44,291 nucleotides of DNA from UBA12088 sp041920275 (GCA_041920275.1 JAYRSE010000036.1:1-44291); one strand, 5' to 3'; positions 26,085-34,357 are shown, counted from the first letter of the stretch. Numbers and translations: made by a program. The notes: a model not told the origin generated them from the sequence alone.

Positions 26085-27836
26085 GTGACCGACCTCGATC
26101 GCATCTGCTCCATTCAGGAGCTCGACCTTGTACCGAACCACCCGGTGTACCCTTCTCCCGCCGACTGGCGTGATCAGTTCATCTACTTTCTCTTGGTCGA
26201 CCGCTTTGAAGACGGACGCGAGCGCCCGCCCTACGATGGTACCCGCACGCCCCGCGATCTCGGGAATACCCGCGGGAGAGTATTTCAGGGCGGAACACTC
26301 AAAGGAGTAACCTCGCGCTTGGAATACATACGCGGTCTCGGTGCGACCACGATCTGGCTTTCTCCGATCCTCAAGAACCGTGACAGCACCGACGGCTCGT
26401 ACCAAGCGGGTTATGCGGTCCAGGACTTCTTTACGGTCGATCCGCGGCTCGGCACGCTCTCGGACGTGCAAGAGCTCGTGCGAACCGCTCACGAACTCGA
26501 CATGCGGGTGATACTCGACATCATCATCAATCACACCGGGGATAATTGGGCATACCGAGATGACACACACCCGCTCTTTCGGCACGGCGGAGAGCGCTAC
26601 GAGTTCGGCTTCTGGCGCAGTGAGCACGGCGACGACTTCGGTCCCGACGATGCGGTGTGGCCCGCCGAACTGCAGAGCCCCGAGTGCTACAAACGGCGCG
26701 GTCGCATCGTGAATTGGAACGACAGCATCGAATCGCTCGATGGCGATTTCCTTGACCTGAAGGAGCTCGATTTCAGCAACCATGTCGTACAAGAAACGAT
26801 GCAAGCGATATACAAGTACTGGATCTGTGTGACCGACGTCGATGGGTACCGCATCGATACCGTGAAGCACCTCGAAGACACGGCGACCGCACACTTCTGC
26901 AATGCGATCAAGGAGTACGCCGCAAGCATCGGCAAATGCAACTTCTTTTTGTTCGGCGAAGTGGTCTCGGACGACGCGACCCTCCGGTCGTACGTGGGAC
27001 CGCGCACCCGTGAGGATTCCAAACTGCTTTCGCTCGATGCGTGCCTCGACTTCCCTCTCTACTTCGTACTCGAGGAGGTGATCAAGGGGTACGCGAGTCC
27101 GCACCTTCTGCGCGAACGGTACGCACGTCTTCGACAGCTCTACGCCACGACCGATGCGAGCGAGTTCTTTGTCACCTTCGTCGACAATCACGACCAGATG
27201 GCGCGCCCCTACCGACGCTTTCTTCACCAAGTGTCAGACCCGCGACAGGTGGTGCTTGCGCTCGGATACCTGCTTACGACACCCGGCATACCGAGCATCT
27301 ACTACGGCACCGAGCAGGGTTTCGACGGTGGAGCACCCCCCGGTCCGTACCACGACACCTTTGTACGCGAGTGCATGTTCGGCGGGGAGTGGGGTGCATT
27401 CGGAACGAGTGGTATGCATTTTTTCAATCACGAGCATCCCCTCTACCGGAGCGTGGCGTCGATCGCTCATCTGCGTGCCACAATGCCCGCTCTTCGGTAC
27501 GGGCGCTTCTACTTTCGCGAAGTGAGCGAGGACGGCCACAACTTTTGGTACCCCGCACTCCATTCCGGTATGCTCGCGTACTCGCGCATCCTTGATGATG
27601 ATGAAGTGTTAGCGGTATTGAACCTTGAGGCGGTGGAACGCACCAACTACATCACGATCGACCTTACACTCTCACCGCCCGGCACCTTGCTGCAGGACCT
27701 GCTCGCTCCGGAAACGACATTCCTCGCCGAAGAGCAAGCGGGCCGGTCGAGTGTCCGCGTAACGCTTCCCGCGTACGGCATCGCACTCTTGACAAAGGCT
27801 CACGCTGATGATCCCACCCTTTACGGGAAGGGGTAA
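26085..27836 (+). CDS. GH13 alpha-amylase-family glycoside hydrolase
   Basis: 583 residues with a GTG start. The (beta/alpha)8 barrel regions are clear: region I DIIINH at 145-150, region II DGYRIDTVKH with the nucleophile Asp258, region III FLFGEVV with acid/base Glu292, region IV FVDNHD with Asp370. A C-terminal beta domain follows. It likely hydrolyses or transfers alpha-glucans (amylase, oligo-glucosidase or sucrose-phosphorylase-like); specificity is not readable. There is no signal peptide, so it is cytoplasmic. It is divergent from the DUF87 gene. A TACGAT hexamer at 26073-26078 ends six bases before the GTG, matching the leaderless pattern. The next gene begins 19 bases after its stop. 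Confidence 0.9.
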   Translation: MTDLDRICSIQELDLVPNHPVYPSPADWRDQFIYFLLVDRFEDGRERPPYDGTRTPRDLGNTRGRVFQGGTLKGVTSRLEYIRGLGATTIWLSPILKNRDSTDGSYQAGYAVQDFFTVDPRLGTLSDVQELVRTAHELDMRVILDIIINHTGDNWAYRDDTHPLFRHGGERYEFGFWRSEHGDDFGPDDAVWPAELQSPECYKRRGRIVNWNDSIESLDGDFLDLKELDFSNHVVQETMQAIYKYWICVTDVDGYRIDTVKHLEDTATAHFCNAIKEYAASIGKCNFFLFGEVVSDDATLRSYVGPRTREDSKLLSLDACLDFPLYFVLEEVIKGYASPHLLRERYARLRQLYATTDASEFFVTFVDNHDQMARPYRRFLHQVSDPRQVVLALGYLLTTPGIPSIYYGTEQGFDGGAPPGPYHDTFVRECMFGGEWGAFGTSGMHFFNHEHPLYRSVASIAHLRATMPALRYGRFYFREVSEDGHNFWYPALHSGMLAYSRILDDDEVLAVLNLEAVERTNYITIDLTLSPPGTLLQDLLAPETTFLAEEQAGRSSVRVTLPAYGIALLTKAHADDPTLYGKG

Positions 27837-27841
27837 ACATG

Positions 27842-27847
27842 TACAAT
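27842..27847 (+). promoter_or_regulatory. -10 box TACAAT, apparently leaderless promoter
   Basis: TACAAT preceded by TG and followed by eight bases to the ATG at 27856. The same hexamer and spacing recur before the acyl-CoA synthetase at 29240. Confidence 0.5.
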
Positions 27848-27855
27848 GGCGCCAC

Positions 27856-29154
27856 ATGCAGGAAGAGTGGCCGGAACACGAACAAACCGAGACACAGCCG
27901 ATCGATGGGGTACGGGTGGTCGAGACGCCGAAACGCTCGCGGAACGACCATGTATTGCAGGTGGCGGCATTCCTGGTCATCACGGCACTCCTCATACCGG
28001 TACTCGGGTACCTCTACACACGCCTGATACGGACGCAACCGCCGGCGCTCATTGAACCGCAAGCAACGACCACCATCCCTGTGGCGGAGACGCCGGCCCC
28101 TTCACCGGTACATATCGCTCGGTACAACGTAACAGCCACTCCACCCGAGGGGTGGCGCACTGCCCCGACACCGGTAGAGGTGCCCGCGTACGTGACCGAG
28201 CCGCTGGTGACACTCACACACCCCGAAGCACACTGCACCATCGTCTACACCACCCTTGCGACCGAACCGTTCGCGGAATACTACCTGCAGATCGGAGAAG
28301 GAGAAGATGTCATGCGTTCGAACTACCATGTCACCCGGATCGAGTACCGCGTCGCAAGCGGGACGAACCCCCTTGAGAATGGGATCGAACCTCACGCAAC
28401 ATCCGCCACACTCGCCTTTGCCTACCATCCGCTCTACTATGACAACGGAACACATGACACGAGCAGGAACGCATGGGTCGCCTATTCCACCGACGGCGCA
28501 CTTTCCGAGCAATGCGTACGCGATTTCCGTTCACTCACCGCTTCGCTCGTCCGCGAGTTTCCCGTACGACCGCTTTCTCGCACCGACACGGGACTCCTGT
28601 ACCTCGAGACACACCCGGAGGGTACTCTGCTCCTCTTCCGAAGCGACACCGACTCCGTTGCGCGCGTGGTCACACGGCTTGACCTCGGGGCACTATTCAA
28701 ACCAACCCTACTCGATGGCACGATCACATTCATCGGTACGGCGGGTACCATGCGCAGCTACACGCTCTTTTCCGACCTTCCCGCAACCGATATCCCCCTT
28801 TCGATCACACAAGGAGCGAGCGTGAACGATTTTCGCATCATCGGAGATTCGCTCTACTCCCTTATCGGCCCCTGGTGCCGCACCGGAGAAACCCCCTGCG
28901 CGCTCGATCTCGTACGGTACGACCGTGTGGACGGATCCACCGTAACGCTCGAGAGCGAAGTGGGATCACCTCGGCTGGAGGCGCACTCATTCGAAGATGT
29001 CGCCACCATTGATGCTGAAACGGCGGAGATGCTCGCCGCGGAACCTGCGGCGGTCGTGCACTCCCTCAGGGTGGAGAACGGCTCCCTCTCACACGGACCG
29101 GAACTCTTCGAGGGATCGGTGGCCGGCCGCATCCCGTTCGTCACGTACGAATGA
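27856..29154 (+). CDS. Single-pass membrane protein of unknown function
   Basis: 432 residues. A short cytoplasmic segment rich in charged residues (1-32) is followed by a transmembrane helix at about 33-55 and a Pro/Thr-rich stalk. The rest is a large extracytoplasmic region, including cysteines in AHCTIVYTT, SEQCVRDF and GPWCRTGETPCALDLV. The last third (YLETHPEGTLLLFRS... RLEAHSFEDVATIDA) looks beta-rich. I do not recognise the family. The start is the ATG at 27856, after the GH13 stop; the ORF start at 27808 would overlap GH13 and precede the TACAAT promoter. Expressed outside the cell membrane, role unknown. Confidence 0.75.
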   Translation: MQEEWPEHEQTETQPIDGVRVVETPKRSRNDHVLQVAAFLVITALLIPVLGYLYTRLIRTQPPALIEPQATTTIPVAETPAPSPVHIARYNVTATPPEGWRTAPTPVEVPAYVTEPLVTLTHPEAHCTIVYTTLATEPFAEYYLQIGEGEDVMRSNYHVTRIEYRVASGTNPLENGIEPHATSATLAFAYHPLYYDNGTHDTSRNAWVAYSTDGALSEQCVRDFRSLTASLVREFPVRPLSRTDTGLLYLETHPEGTLLLFRSDTDSVARVVTRLDLGALFKPTLLDGTITFIGTAGTMRSYTLFSDLPATDIPLSITQGASVNDFRIIGDSLYSLIGPWCRTGETPCALDLVRYDRVDGSTVTLESEVGSPRLEAHSFEDVATIDAETAEMLAAEPAAVVHSLRVENGSLSHGPELFEGSVAGRIPFVTYE

Positions 29155-29225
29155 TCCGCGGGCGAGCAAGGCGCGCTCCATTCCCCATCACCGCCCCACT
29201 CGTTCCGTTTTAAGGAGCGGTCGTG

Positions 29226-29231
29226 TACAAT
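29226..29231 (+). promoter_or_regulatory. -10 box TACAAT, apparently leaderless promoter of the acyl-CoA synthetase gene
   Basis: TGTACAAT ends eight bases before ATG 29240, the same geometry as at 27842. The only nearby purine-rich stretch (AAGGAG at about 29212) lies upstream of the -10 and so cannot be in the mRNA made from it. Confidence 0.5.
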
Positions 29232-29239
29232 GTATGCAT

Positions 29240-31282
29240 ATGAACTTACACACCCTTTTCGACCCACGGTCTGTCGCAATTATCGGCGCCGGGGACACCC
29301 CTTCGAGTGTCGGGTATGCGCTCATGAAGAATATCACGAAGTACGAGGAACGAACGATATACCCGATAACGCTCGATAAAACGGAGGTGCTCGGGTACCC
29401 CGCCTTCCCCTCGGTACGGGATGTCCCGGGATCCATCGACCTTGCGGTCATCGCGGTGCGTGCGAGCATTGTTCCCGCGATACTCGAAGCGTGTGCGGAG
29501 AAAGGCATTTCGCATGTGGTACTCATTTCGGCCGGCTTCAAGGAGATGGGGGGTGCGGGTGTAGAGCTTGAAACGGCGGTCACCGAGCTCGCGAAAAAAC
29601 ACCGGATGACCCTCCTCGGTCCGAACTGTCTCGGGGTCGTAAACACCCATGCGAAATGGAATGCGAGTTTTGCGGTGGAAGAACCGCTGCGCGGCACCAT
29701 TTCTTTCGTCTCGCAATCCGGCGCATTGGGTACCGCGTTCATCGACTGGGCGAATCGCGAAGGAGTCGGACTCTCCAAATTCGTAAGTCTCGGCAATGAA
29801 GCGGCGCTCGACGAGCTTGACTGCATGGAGTACCTCGCGGACGACCCCGAAACGACCGCCGTACTTCTCTACCTCGAACAGGTCCGCGATGGCAAACGCT
29901 TCATGGAACTCGCACGGCGTATCACCGAAAAGAAACCGCTCATCGTCCTGCGCGCGGGCGGCAGCGACCGTGGCAGAGCGGCAGCCGCAAGCCACACCGG
30001 CTCCCTCGCCCCGAGCGATGCCATTTTCCAGGCGGCACTCCGCCAGGTGGGCGCGGTCGCGGTCGACTCCATTCGCACGTTCCAAAACATCGCCAAGCTC
30101 ATAGCGCTCGGACATACGACACCGCTTCGAAACCTGGTGATACTCACGAACGGCGGAGGACCGTCGGTGAACACGACCGACCTCATAGAGCGCACCGCTT
30201 CGCTTTCGCTCGTCACGTTCGATGAACGCACGAAGGAGAAGCTTCGAGCGGCACTCCCCCCTATGGCTGCCGTGAACAATCCGATCGACGTCATCGGTGA
30301 CGCGGGGCCGGACCGATACAACGCATGTTTGAAAGTACTCGTCAAACAAAAGACGATCGATGCGGTCCTCGCGCTCGTCACTCCCCAAATGATGACCGAC
30401 CCGAAGGGTATCGCGAAGGTACTGGTGCGCTACAACGCCCACAAGCCGATCCTTCCCGTTCTTATGGGTGGCGCATCGGTGGCGAAGGGTGTGCAGTGGC
30501 TCTTCAAACACAACATGGTGCGTTTCGAAACACCGACCGACATCATCGAGGCGCTCGAGGCGCTCGCTCGCGGGGAGCCGAAAACGCGCACCGAACATGA
30601 CGCGACCTCGCCCGCTCCCGAGGCGCTCGAGATGCTCCCGATCGTCGAGATGCAACGCATTTTGAGCGATTACGACCTGCCGCTTGCGGGTGTCTTCGTC
30701 CGGGAACCGGACGACCTTGCGGGTGCGGTGCGCAAACTGGGTGCCGGCCCGTATGCGATCAAAGCGATATCCCGCGAGTTGGTGCACAAGAGCGACCTGC
30801 GTGCGGTGCAGCTTGGCCTCGGTGATGCGGAAGCGCTCGCACATGCATGGGAGGAGATCGTGCATTACGTACAATCCCACACCAAGGAGGCCGTGATCGA
30901 CGGCATGCTCGTGCAGGACATGGTAAAGGGTGTCGAGTGCATCATCGGCATGAAGCGCGATGCCTCTTTCGGGCCGGTGATCGTCTTTGGGCTCGGCGGG
31001 GTGTTCGTGGAGGTGCTCAAAGATGCAAGCATGCGCGTGGCCCCCATTTCGAAAGCGGAAGCGCTTGCGCAGATCCGTGAGATCAGAGGTCTTCCACTCC
31101 TTATGGGCGCACGCGGTACCACACCGGTCGACCTGGACTCGATCGCGGAAGCGATCGCTTCCCTTTCCCACCTTGCGCTCGACTACCCCGAGATACAGGA
31201 GATCGACCTCAATCCCGTCTTTGCAACTCCGCAAGGTGTCGCGTTCGTGGATGCGCGGCTCATGGTACGCAAGGAGGTGTAG
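29240..31282 (+). CDS. ADP-forming acetate/acyl-CoA synthetase, fused alpha-beta form
   Basis: About 680 residues. The family interconverts acyl-CoA, ADP and phosphate with acid, CoA and ATP, making ATP by substrate-level phosphorylation during fermentation. The N-terminal CoA-binding domain has SVAIIGAGDTPSSVGY; the ligase domains contain GPNCLGVVN, SFVSQSGALG and the phospho-histidine motif SHTGSLA with His252. The C-terminal ATP-grasp half (from about 450) contains AIKAISRELVHKSDLRAV and GFGPVI-type strands. ACD is common in fermentative CPR and archaea. The start is MNLHTLFDPRS; an ATG two codons earlier (29234) is equally open. The much longer ORF upstream overlaps the previous gene and is rejected. 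Confidence 0.92.
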   Translation: MNLHTLFDPRSVAIIGAGDTPSSVGYALMKNITKYEERTIYPITLDKTEVLGYPAFPSVRDVPGSIDLAVIAVRASIVPAILEACAEKGISHVVLISAGFKEMGGAGVELETAVTELAKKHRMTLLGPNCLGVVNTHAKWNASFAVEEPLRGTISFVSQSGALGTAFIDWANREGVGLSKFVSLGNEAALDELDCMEYLADDPETTAVLLYLEQVRDGKRFMELARRITEKKPLIVLRAGGSDRGRAAAASHTGSLAPSDAIFQAALRQVGAVAVDSIRTFQNIAKLIALGHTTPLRNLVILTNGGGPSVNTTDLIERTASLSLVTFDERTKEKLRAALPPMAAVNNPIDVIGDAGPDRYNACLKVLVKQKTIDAVLALVTPQMMTDPKGIAKVLVRYNAHKPILPVLMGGASVAKGVQWLFKHNMVRFETPTDIIEALEALARGEPKTRTEHDATSPAPEALEMLPIVEMQRILSDYDLPLAGVFVREPDDLAGAVRKLGAGPYAIKAISRELVHKSDLRAVQLGLGDAEALAHAWEEIVHYVQSHTKEAVIDGMLVQDMVKGVECIIGMKRDASFGPVIVFGLGGVFVEVLKDASMRVAPISKAEALAQIREIRGLPLLMGARGTTPVDLDSIAEAIASLSHLALDYPEIQEIDLNPVFATPQGVAFVDARLMVRKEV

Positions 31283-31411
31283 TGTTACGGCCACGCGCCA
31301 GGCACTTGTTCCCGAACAACAATGGCGGGCCTCTCCGCCACGTCACTTGAACAGCACCACGCGGTGTAACGCGAGCCGAGCATCACCACCCGTAAGGCCA
31401 TGAGTGGCGTG
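31283..31411. other. Convergent intergenic region without clear terminator
   Basis: The acyl-CoA synthetase (plus) and the oxidoreductase (minus) converge here. No strong hairpin with T-tract was found on either strand. Confidence 0.4.
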
Positions 31412-32656
31412 TTACGGAACGAGGGACCGCAGGTCGATCGTTCCGTTTTGAAGACCCTCGAGTTTTTCGCTCACGTTCACTTTCGCCTTGACGAGTTTGG
31501 TGATGACGCCCATAAGGTCGGGGCGATTGACCGTGGTTCCGCCAATGACCCGATCGTTGCGCACCACGATGCGGCAATGGTTCTGTTCGTCGTTCTCGAC
31601 GGGAATGTGCGCGATGGTGCGGTCCGCCAACGGTCGCACATCACCCACCCACCCTATTTGATAACCAAACCCGTGTGACGTGTGGAATGACACCTGCTCG
31701 AAGGCCGTACGCTCGGGACCGACCATGTTCTTCCCCGCCACCTCGCCCTGCAGGCGCGCACTCATCCAGTTGCCCATGATGACCGCCTCGCCGAGTGCCA
31801 CATCCCAGTTCTCGGCGGTATCGCCTGCAGTCCATACATCGGGCACGTTGGTCTCGAGGTACTGGTTCGCATAGATACCCTTGTGTGTCGCGATACCCGC
31901 GCTTTTGAGCCACGCGACCGGCAGATCGACCCCGATGAACGGGAGAATGTAGTCACATGCGATGCCCAGCCCGTTCGCAAGATGGACTCCGGTCACCTTG
32001 CCGTTGCCGAGCACTCGTTCGACTTCCACCTCGCGTATGATCTCAACACCCTTCTCGGCGAGCGTCCGCTCGATCGGGGCGACCTCCTCGGGAGAAAGTT
32101 GTGGCTCGAAAAAGTGCTTCTCGCGCATCACCTCGGTCACCTTGAAGCCGCGCGAGTGCAGTATCTCGATGACCTCGAACGAAACACACGCGCTCCCTAC
32201 CATGATCACGTGCTTCGGCGCACCCTGCGCAAGTGCGCAGAGCGCACGCGCATCGTCCACCGTGCGCAGGTAGTGGACTCCCTTTTTGTCTGCGCCGGGC
32301 ACCCCCCACTGCCTGCTGTGCGCACCGGTCGCAAGCAGCAGCTTTCGGTATTCGAGCACGTCACCGTCCGAAAGCAGCACGCGTTTCCGATCGGTATCGA
32401 GCGCGGTCGCCGAAAGACCTCGAAAAAGATGCACGTCGTTCTCGCGATACCACTCCTCTTTCTTCAGCCACACGTTGTCGAACGGCTGTTCCCCCAGCAC
32501 CCACCCGGGCTTCGAGAGGAGCACGCGACTGTAGAGCGTGTGCGGCTCATCGGAGATGATCGCCACTTTCCCTTCTTTGTCGAGCTTACGAATGGCTTCC
32601 GCCGCGGTGGTGCCCGCGATGCCGCCCCCAATGATGACGTACGTGTACTGCTGCAT
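31412..32656 (-). CDS. FAD/NAD(P)H-dependent oxidoreductase
   Basis: About 414 residues of the pyridine-nucleotide-disulphide oxidoreductase superfamily. FAD motif YVIIGGGIAGTTAAEAI at 6-22, LLLATGAHSRQWGVPG, an NAD(P)-binding region (KHVIMVGSACVSFEVIEIL, with VGSA instead of the usual GGG) and the second FAD motif VWTAGDTAENWD. It resembles ferredoxin/rubredoxin or nitrite reductase FAD subunits. With the ferredoxin upstream it may form an electron-transfer pair. The start is MQQYTYVIIGGG at 32656; the ORF is open twenty codons further, but those are unlikely. A TACAAT box (32700-32705) lies 43 bases upstream. Confidence 0.85.
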   Translation of the reverse strand: MQQYTYVIIGGGIAGTTAAEAIRKLDKEGKVAIISDEPHTLYSRVLLSKPGWVLGEQPFDNVWLKKEEWYRENDVHLFRGLSATALDTDRKRVLLSDGDVLEYRKLLLATGAHSRQWGVPGADKKGVHYLRTVDDARALCALAQGAPKHVIMVGSACVSFEVIEILHSRGFKVTEVMREKHFFEPQLSPEEVAPIERTLAEKGVEIIREVEVERVLGNGKVTGVHLANGLGIACDYILPFIGVDLPVAWLKSAGIATHKGIYANQYLETNVPDVWTAGDTAENWDVALGEAVIMGNWMSARLQGEVAGKNMVGPERTAFEQVSFHTSHGFGYQIGWVGDVRPLADRTIAHIPVENDEQNHCRIVVRNDRVIGGTTVNRPDLMGVITKLVKAKVNVSEKLEGLQNGTIDLRSLVP

Positions 32657-32807
32657 AGAAAAACGATGTGGTAGAAGTAATGTGTTTGCTCTTTGTCCCA
32701 TTGTACCGCACACCACCCCGTCGTGTGCCTACGTACCCATGTGGAAATCCTCTGCGCCGGAAAGTGCGCGCTTTTGCGCCGAGTGGCATGCACACTCCAA
32801 GTACAAC

Positions 32808-32832
32808 AAAAAACACCCGTGGGGTGTTTTTT
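32808..32832. terminator. Perfect bidirectional intrinsic terminator
   Basis: AAAAAACACCC (32808-32818) and GGGTGTTTTTT (32822-32832) form an 11-bp stem with loop GTG, giving a T-run on both strands. On the minus strand it ends the NifU-ferredoxin transcript before the oxidoreductase gene. Confidence 0.9.
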
Positions 32833-32856
32833 GCGGAAGCACAACAGCGCGTATCG

Positions 32857-33117
32857 CTATTTCGGATACACCTGCGCTCCGGAGGCATCATACAGATAGA
32901 TCGCCTTGGTGGGACACGCGGCCGCGGAAGCGATGAGCGTGTCATCATCGACATCGTTCGCGTTCTTCACGACGACCTTGTTCTCGTCGTCGAGCTCCCA
33001 TGTTTCGGCCGCAACGGCGATACACGACACGGCGGCGATGCACAGGTCGCGATCGACCACTATCTTGGTAATGTTTGACCCCTCCTTGGTGCGAGGGTAC
33101 TCGCGTAGATCTGCCAT
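32857..33117 (-). CDS. Small ferredoxin with only three cysteines
   Basis: 86 residues, acidic. DRDLCIAAVSCIAVA places Cys26 and Cys32 in the first cluster motif and ACPTKAI gives Cys68 before a proline, the single-cluster [4Fe-4S] ferredoxin layout. The central ligand of the usual C-x2-C-x2-C is Ala29, so the protein should hold a [3Fe-4S] cluster or a [4Fe-4S] cluster with a non-cysteine ligand. It carries electrons, possibly for the FAD oxidoreductase at 31412. It sits 33 bases after the NifU-domain gene and probably shares its transcript. The start at 33117 has no Shine-Dalgarno. Confidence 0.88.
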   Translation of the reverse strand: MADLREYPRTKEGSNITKIVVDRDLCIAAVSCIAVAAETWELDDENKVVVKNANDVDDDTLIASAAACPTKAIYLYDASGAQVYPK

Positions 33118-33150
33118 AGATGATTGTTAGCCTGAATAAACTCCTGACGA

Positions 33151-33378
33151 TCACTCGAACTCGACCCGTTGCACCTCCTCCACTTCCTTGATGATAAGCG
33201 GACCGATAGTCTTATTATACGTAGCATCGGCAAGTCCACAACCCACACACGCACCGTACATCTTGAGATATGCGGTACCCTCCTCCACACGCAGAAGCTG
33301 CACGTCTCCACCATGCATTTGCACGTAGGGACGCACCTTGTCGAGAAGGGTATTCACGCGTGTTTCGACCGGCTCCAT
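33151..33378 (-). CDS. NifU C-terminal-domain protein (Fe-S carrier)
   Basis: 75 residues, only the NifU/Nfu C-terminal domain. It contains RPYVQMHGGDVQLLRVEEG and the cluster-ligating CxxC as YGACVGCGLADAT (Cys44, Cys47). Nfu domains carry Fe-S clusters to target proteins; the ferredoxin encoded immediately downstream is the obvious client. A TAGTAT hexamer at 33388-33393 ends nine bases before the ATG, implying a leaderless start. The domain boundaries and length are normal for stand-alone Nfu proteins. Confidence 0.92.
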   Translation of the reverse strand: MEPVETRVNTLLDKVRPYVQMHGGDVQLLRVEEGTAYLKMYGACVGCGLADATYNKTIGPLIIKEVEEVQRVEFE

Positions 33379-33387
33379 GTGGTAAAA

Positions 33388-33393
33388 ATACTA
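33388..33393 (-). promoter_or_regulatory. -10 box TAGTAT upstream of the NifU-domain gene
   Basis: TAGTAT ends nine bases before ATG 33378. It overlaps the 3' end of the HEPN gene (stop 33391), so the redox genes appear to be transcribed separately from the toxin-antitoxin pair. Confidence 0.42.
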
Positions 33394-33780
33394 CTTTTGC
33401 AACGCTTGATACAAATCCCGGAAAAGCGTGACCGCGCGAGGGAGTGTGTCAAACACTTGCTTCGCTTTTACACGGTCGTAGGTGTGTGATGTAACATTGC
33501 GAAGGTCTACAAGCATTTGCCATTCGTCGTCGTATGCGATGAGTCCTTGTTGGTAGGCATCGCGTAAACACCCTTTCGGCGAGCGACACACAACACCATG
33601 ACGTTCCTCCAAATAGGTCTTGAGTGCTTTCCATGCCAGATCGAGGGTAAATTCAAAACGTTGTATCGAGCCGTCGCGATCAAGCTCGTCTTGCGCATCA
33701 CGCACCGCTTCTTCGAGACGCGTAAGCGCTTCACGAAAGTCGCTGAGCGTGGCTGTTGTTTTGTCAGTGGCTTCATTCAT
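33391..33780 (-). CDS. HI0074-type nucleotidyltransferase-substrate-binding (HEPN-like) protein
   Basis: 129 residues, all-helical. The HI0074 family pattern is visible: FREALTRLEEAV near the start, RFEFTLDLAWKALKTYLEE in the second helix, then SPKGCLRDAYQQGLI and LRNVTSHTYD. The last carries the HEPN R-x4-H motif as Arg94 to His99. HEPN proteins of this kind pair with a minimal nucleotidyltransferase, here the gene 13 bases upstream, as a type VII-like toxin-antitoxin: HEPN is the RNase-like toxin and MNT the AMPylating antitoxin. The start MNEATDKTTA at 33780 is chosen because the longer ORF overlaps the partner. Confidence 0.88.
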   Translation of the reverse strand: MNEATDKTTATLSDFREALTRLEEAVRDAQDELDRDGSIQRFEFTLDLAWKALKTYLEERHGVVCRSPKGCLRDAYQQGLIAYDDEWQMLVDLRNVTSHTYDRVKAKQVFDTLPRAVTLFRDLYQALQK

Positions 33781-33793
33781 ACGGTAACGTACC

Positions 33794-34114
33794 TTATGGC
33801 TTGTCATACACCATATGCTCGACATGCTGCAATGCGACAGCACGAAAACGTTCCTCAGCGGCGCTAAAATCCACGACATCTATTGTATACAATGTGGGCA
33901 ATTCTTGCACCTCCTCGCGAATACGCTCAAGCGTCTGAAACGGTACCGGCTTGGGACCCTGTATCCCAACGTCGATGTCGGACCGTTCATCACCCTTCCC
34001 ACTTACGCGCGAGCCAAAATAAAAAATGTGATACGCAGACATGTCGAGATACCGTCCGACAATAGCAAGGAGCTGCCTGGTGAGTTCTTCTTGAGAATAA
34101 TGTTCTATGCGCAT
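33794..34114 (-). CDS. Minimal nucleotidyltransferase (MNT) antitoxin candidate
   Basis: 106 residues. The MNT catalytic motif is complete: FYFGSRVSGKGDERSDIDVGI, with Gly34-Ser35 and the metal-binding Asp46 and Asp48; a third acidic residue lies in TIDVVDF. MNT proteins AMPylate the partner HEPN toxin. The start is MRIEHYSQEE at 34114; the longer ORF to 34207 crosses a promoter-like TGGTACCAT whose hexamer ends six bases upstream of this ATG. The pair forms a two-gene unit read towards the redox genes. Confidence 0.88.
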   Translation of the reverse strand: MRIEHYSQEELTRQLLAIVGRYLDMSAYHIFYFGSRVSGKGDERSDIDVGIQGPKPVPFQTLERIREEVQELPTLYTIDVVDFSAAEERFRAVALQHVEHMVYDKP

Positions 34115-34120
34115 AATGCT

Positions 34121-34129
34121 ATGGTACCA
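34121..34129 (-). promoter_or_regulatory. Extended -10 TGGTACCAT of the MNT/HEPN pair
   Basis: TACCAT ends six bases before the ATG at 34114 and is preceded by TGG. The same nonamer occurs upstream of the surface-protein gene at 42887. Confidence 0.45.
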
Positions 34130-34174
34130 CAAACGTGACGAACACGCTGTACATGCCGAGAGAACATAGCAAAA

Positions 34175-34197
34175 GGCGGGTGTTTGCACACCTGCCC
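34175..34197 (-). terminator. Candidate intrinsic terminator downstream of fusA
   Basis: On the minus strand GGCAGGTGT, loop GCAA and ACACCCGCC form a 9-bp stem with one A-C mismatch, followed by TTTT. It lies beyond a stronger terminator at 34329, so it would end a separate short transcript (see 34201-34300). Confidence 0.45.
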
Positions 34198-34200
34198 ACA

Positions 34201-34300
34201 GTGTCAATTTCGGACAGACGGCTACCGATTAACTCGATACGCCTAAACGGGAACGCCCCCTCCCTATGGACCCCTCGGAAAACTCCGCAGGTATTGACAC
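34201..34300. other. 100-bp element bounded by 8-bp inverted repeats (possible small RNA or MITE remnant)
   Basis: GTGTCAAT at 34201-34208 and ATTGACAC at 34293-34300 are exact inverted copies and would close a long stem. The interior has several short complementary stretches. No ORF with protein character is visible. Three bases beyond it, on the minus strand, comes a terminator-like hairpin. Either a small structured RNA or a decayed mobile element would explain it; no known RNA motif was recognised. Confidence 0.3.
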
Positions 34301-34328
34301 CACACACATTTTGTTGCGTTTGTCAAAC

Positions 34329-34357
34329 AAAACGGAAGGATCCTCTCCTTCCGTTTT
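34329..34357. terminator. Intrinsic terminator of fusA (bidirectional)
   Basis: AAAACGGAAGGA (34329-34340) and TCCTTCCGTTTT (34346-34357) form a perfect 12-bp stem with a five-base loop, ending in TTTTG on both strands. It lies 28 bases after the fusA stop. Confidence 0.9.

Noticed and set aside
25947..27230. A 427-codon minus-strand ORF opposite the GH13 gene
   Set aside because: It is antisense to a gene with all catalytic residues in place and has no recognisable motif.
29246..31294. A 682-codon ORF on the minus strand opposite the acyl-CoA synthetase gene
   Set aside because: Its sequence is a mirror of the plus-strand gene and is rich in His, Arg and Asp with no domain; the plus strand has a complete recognised family. 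The GC-rich codon bias keeps the antisense frame open.
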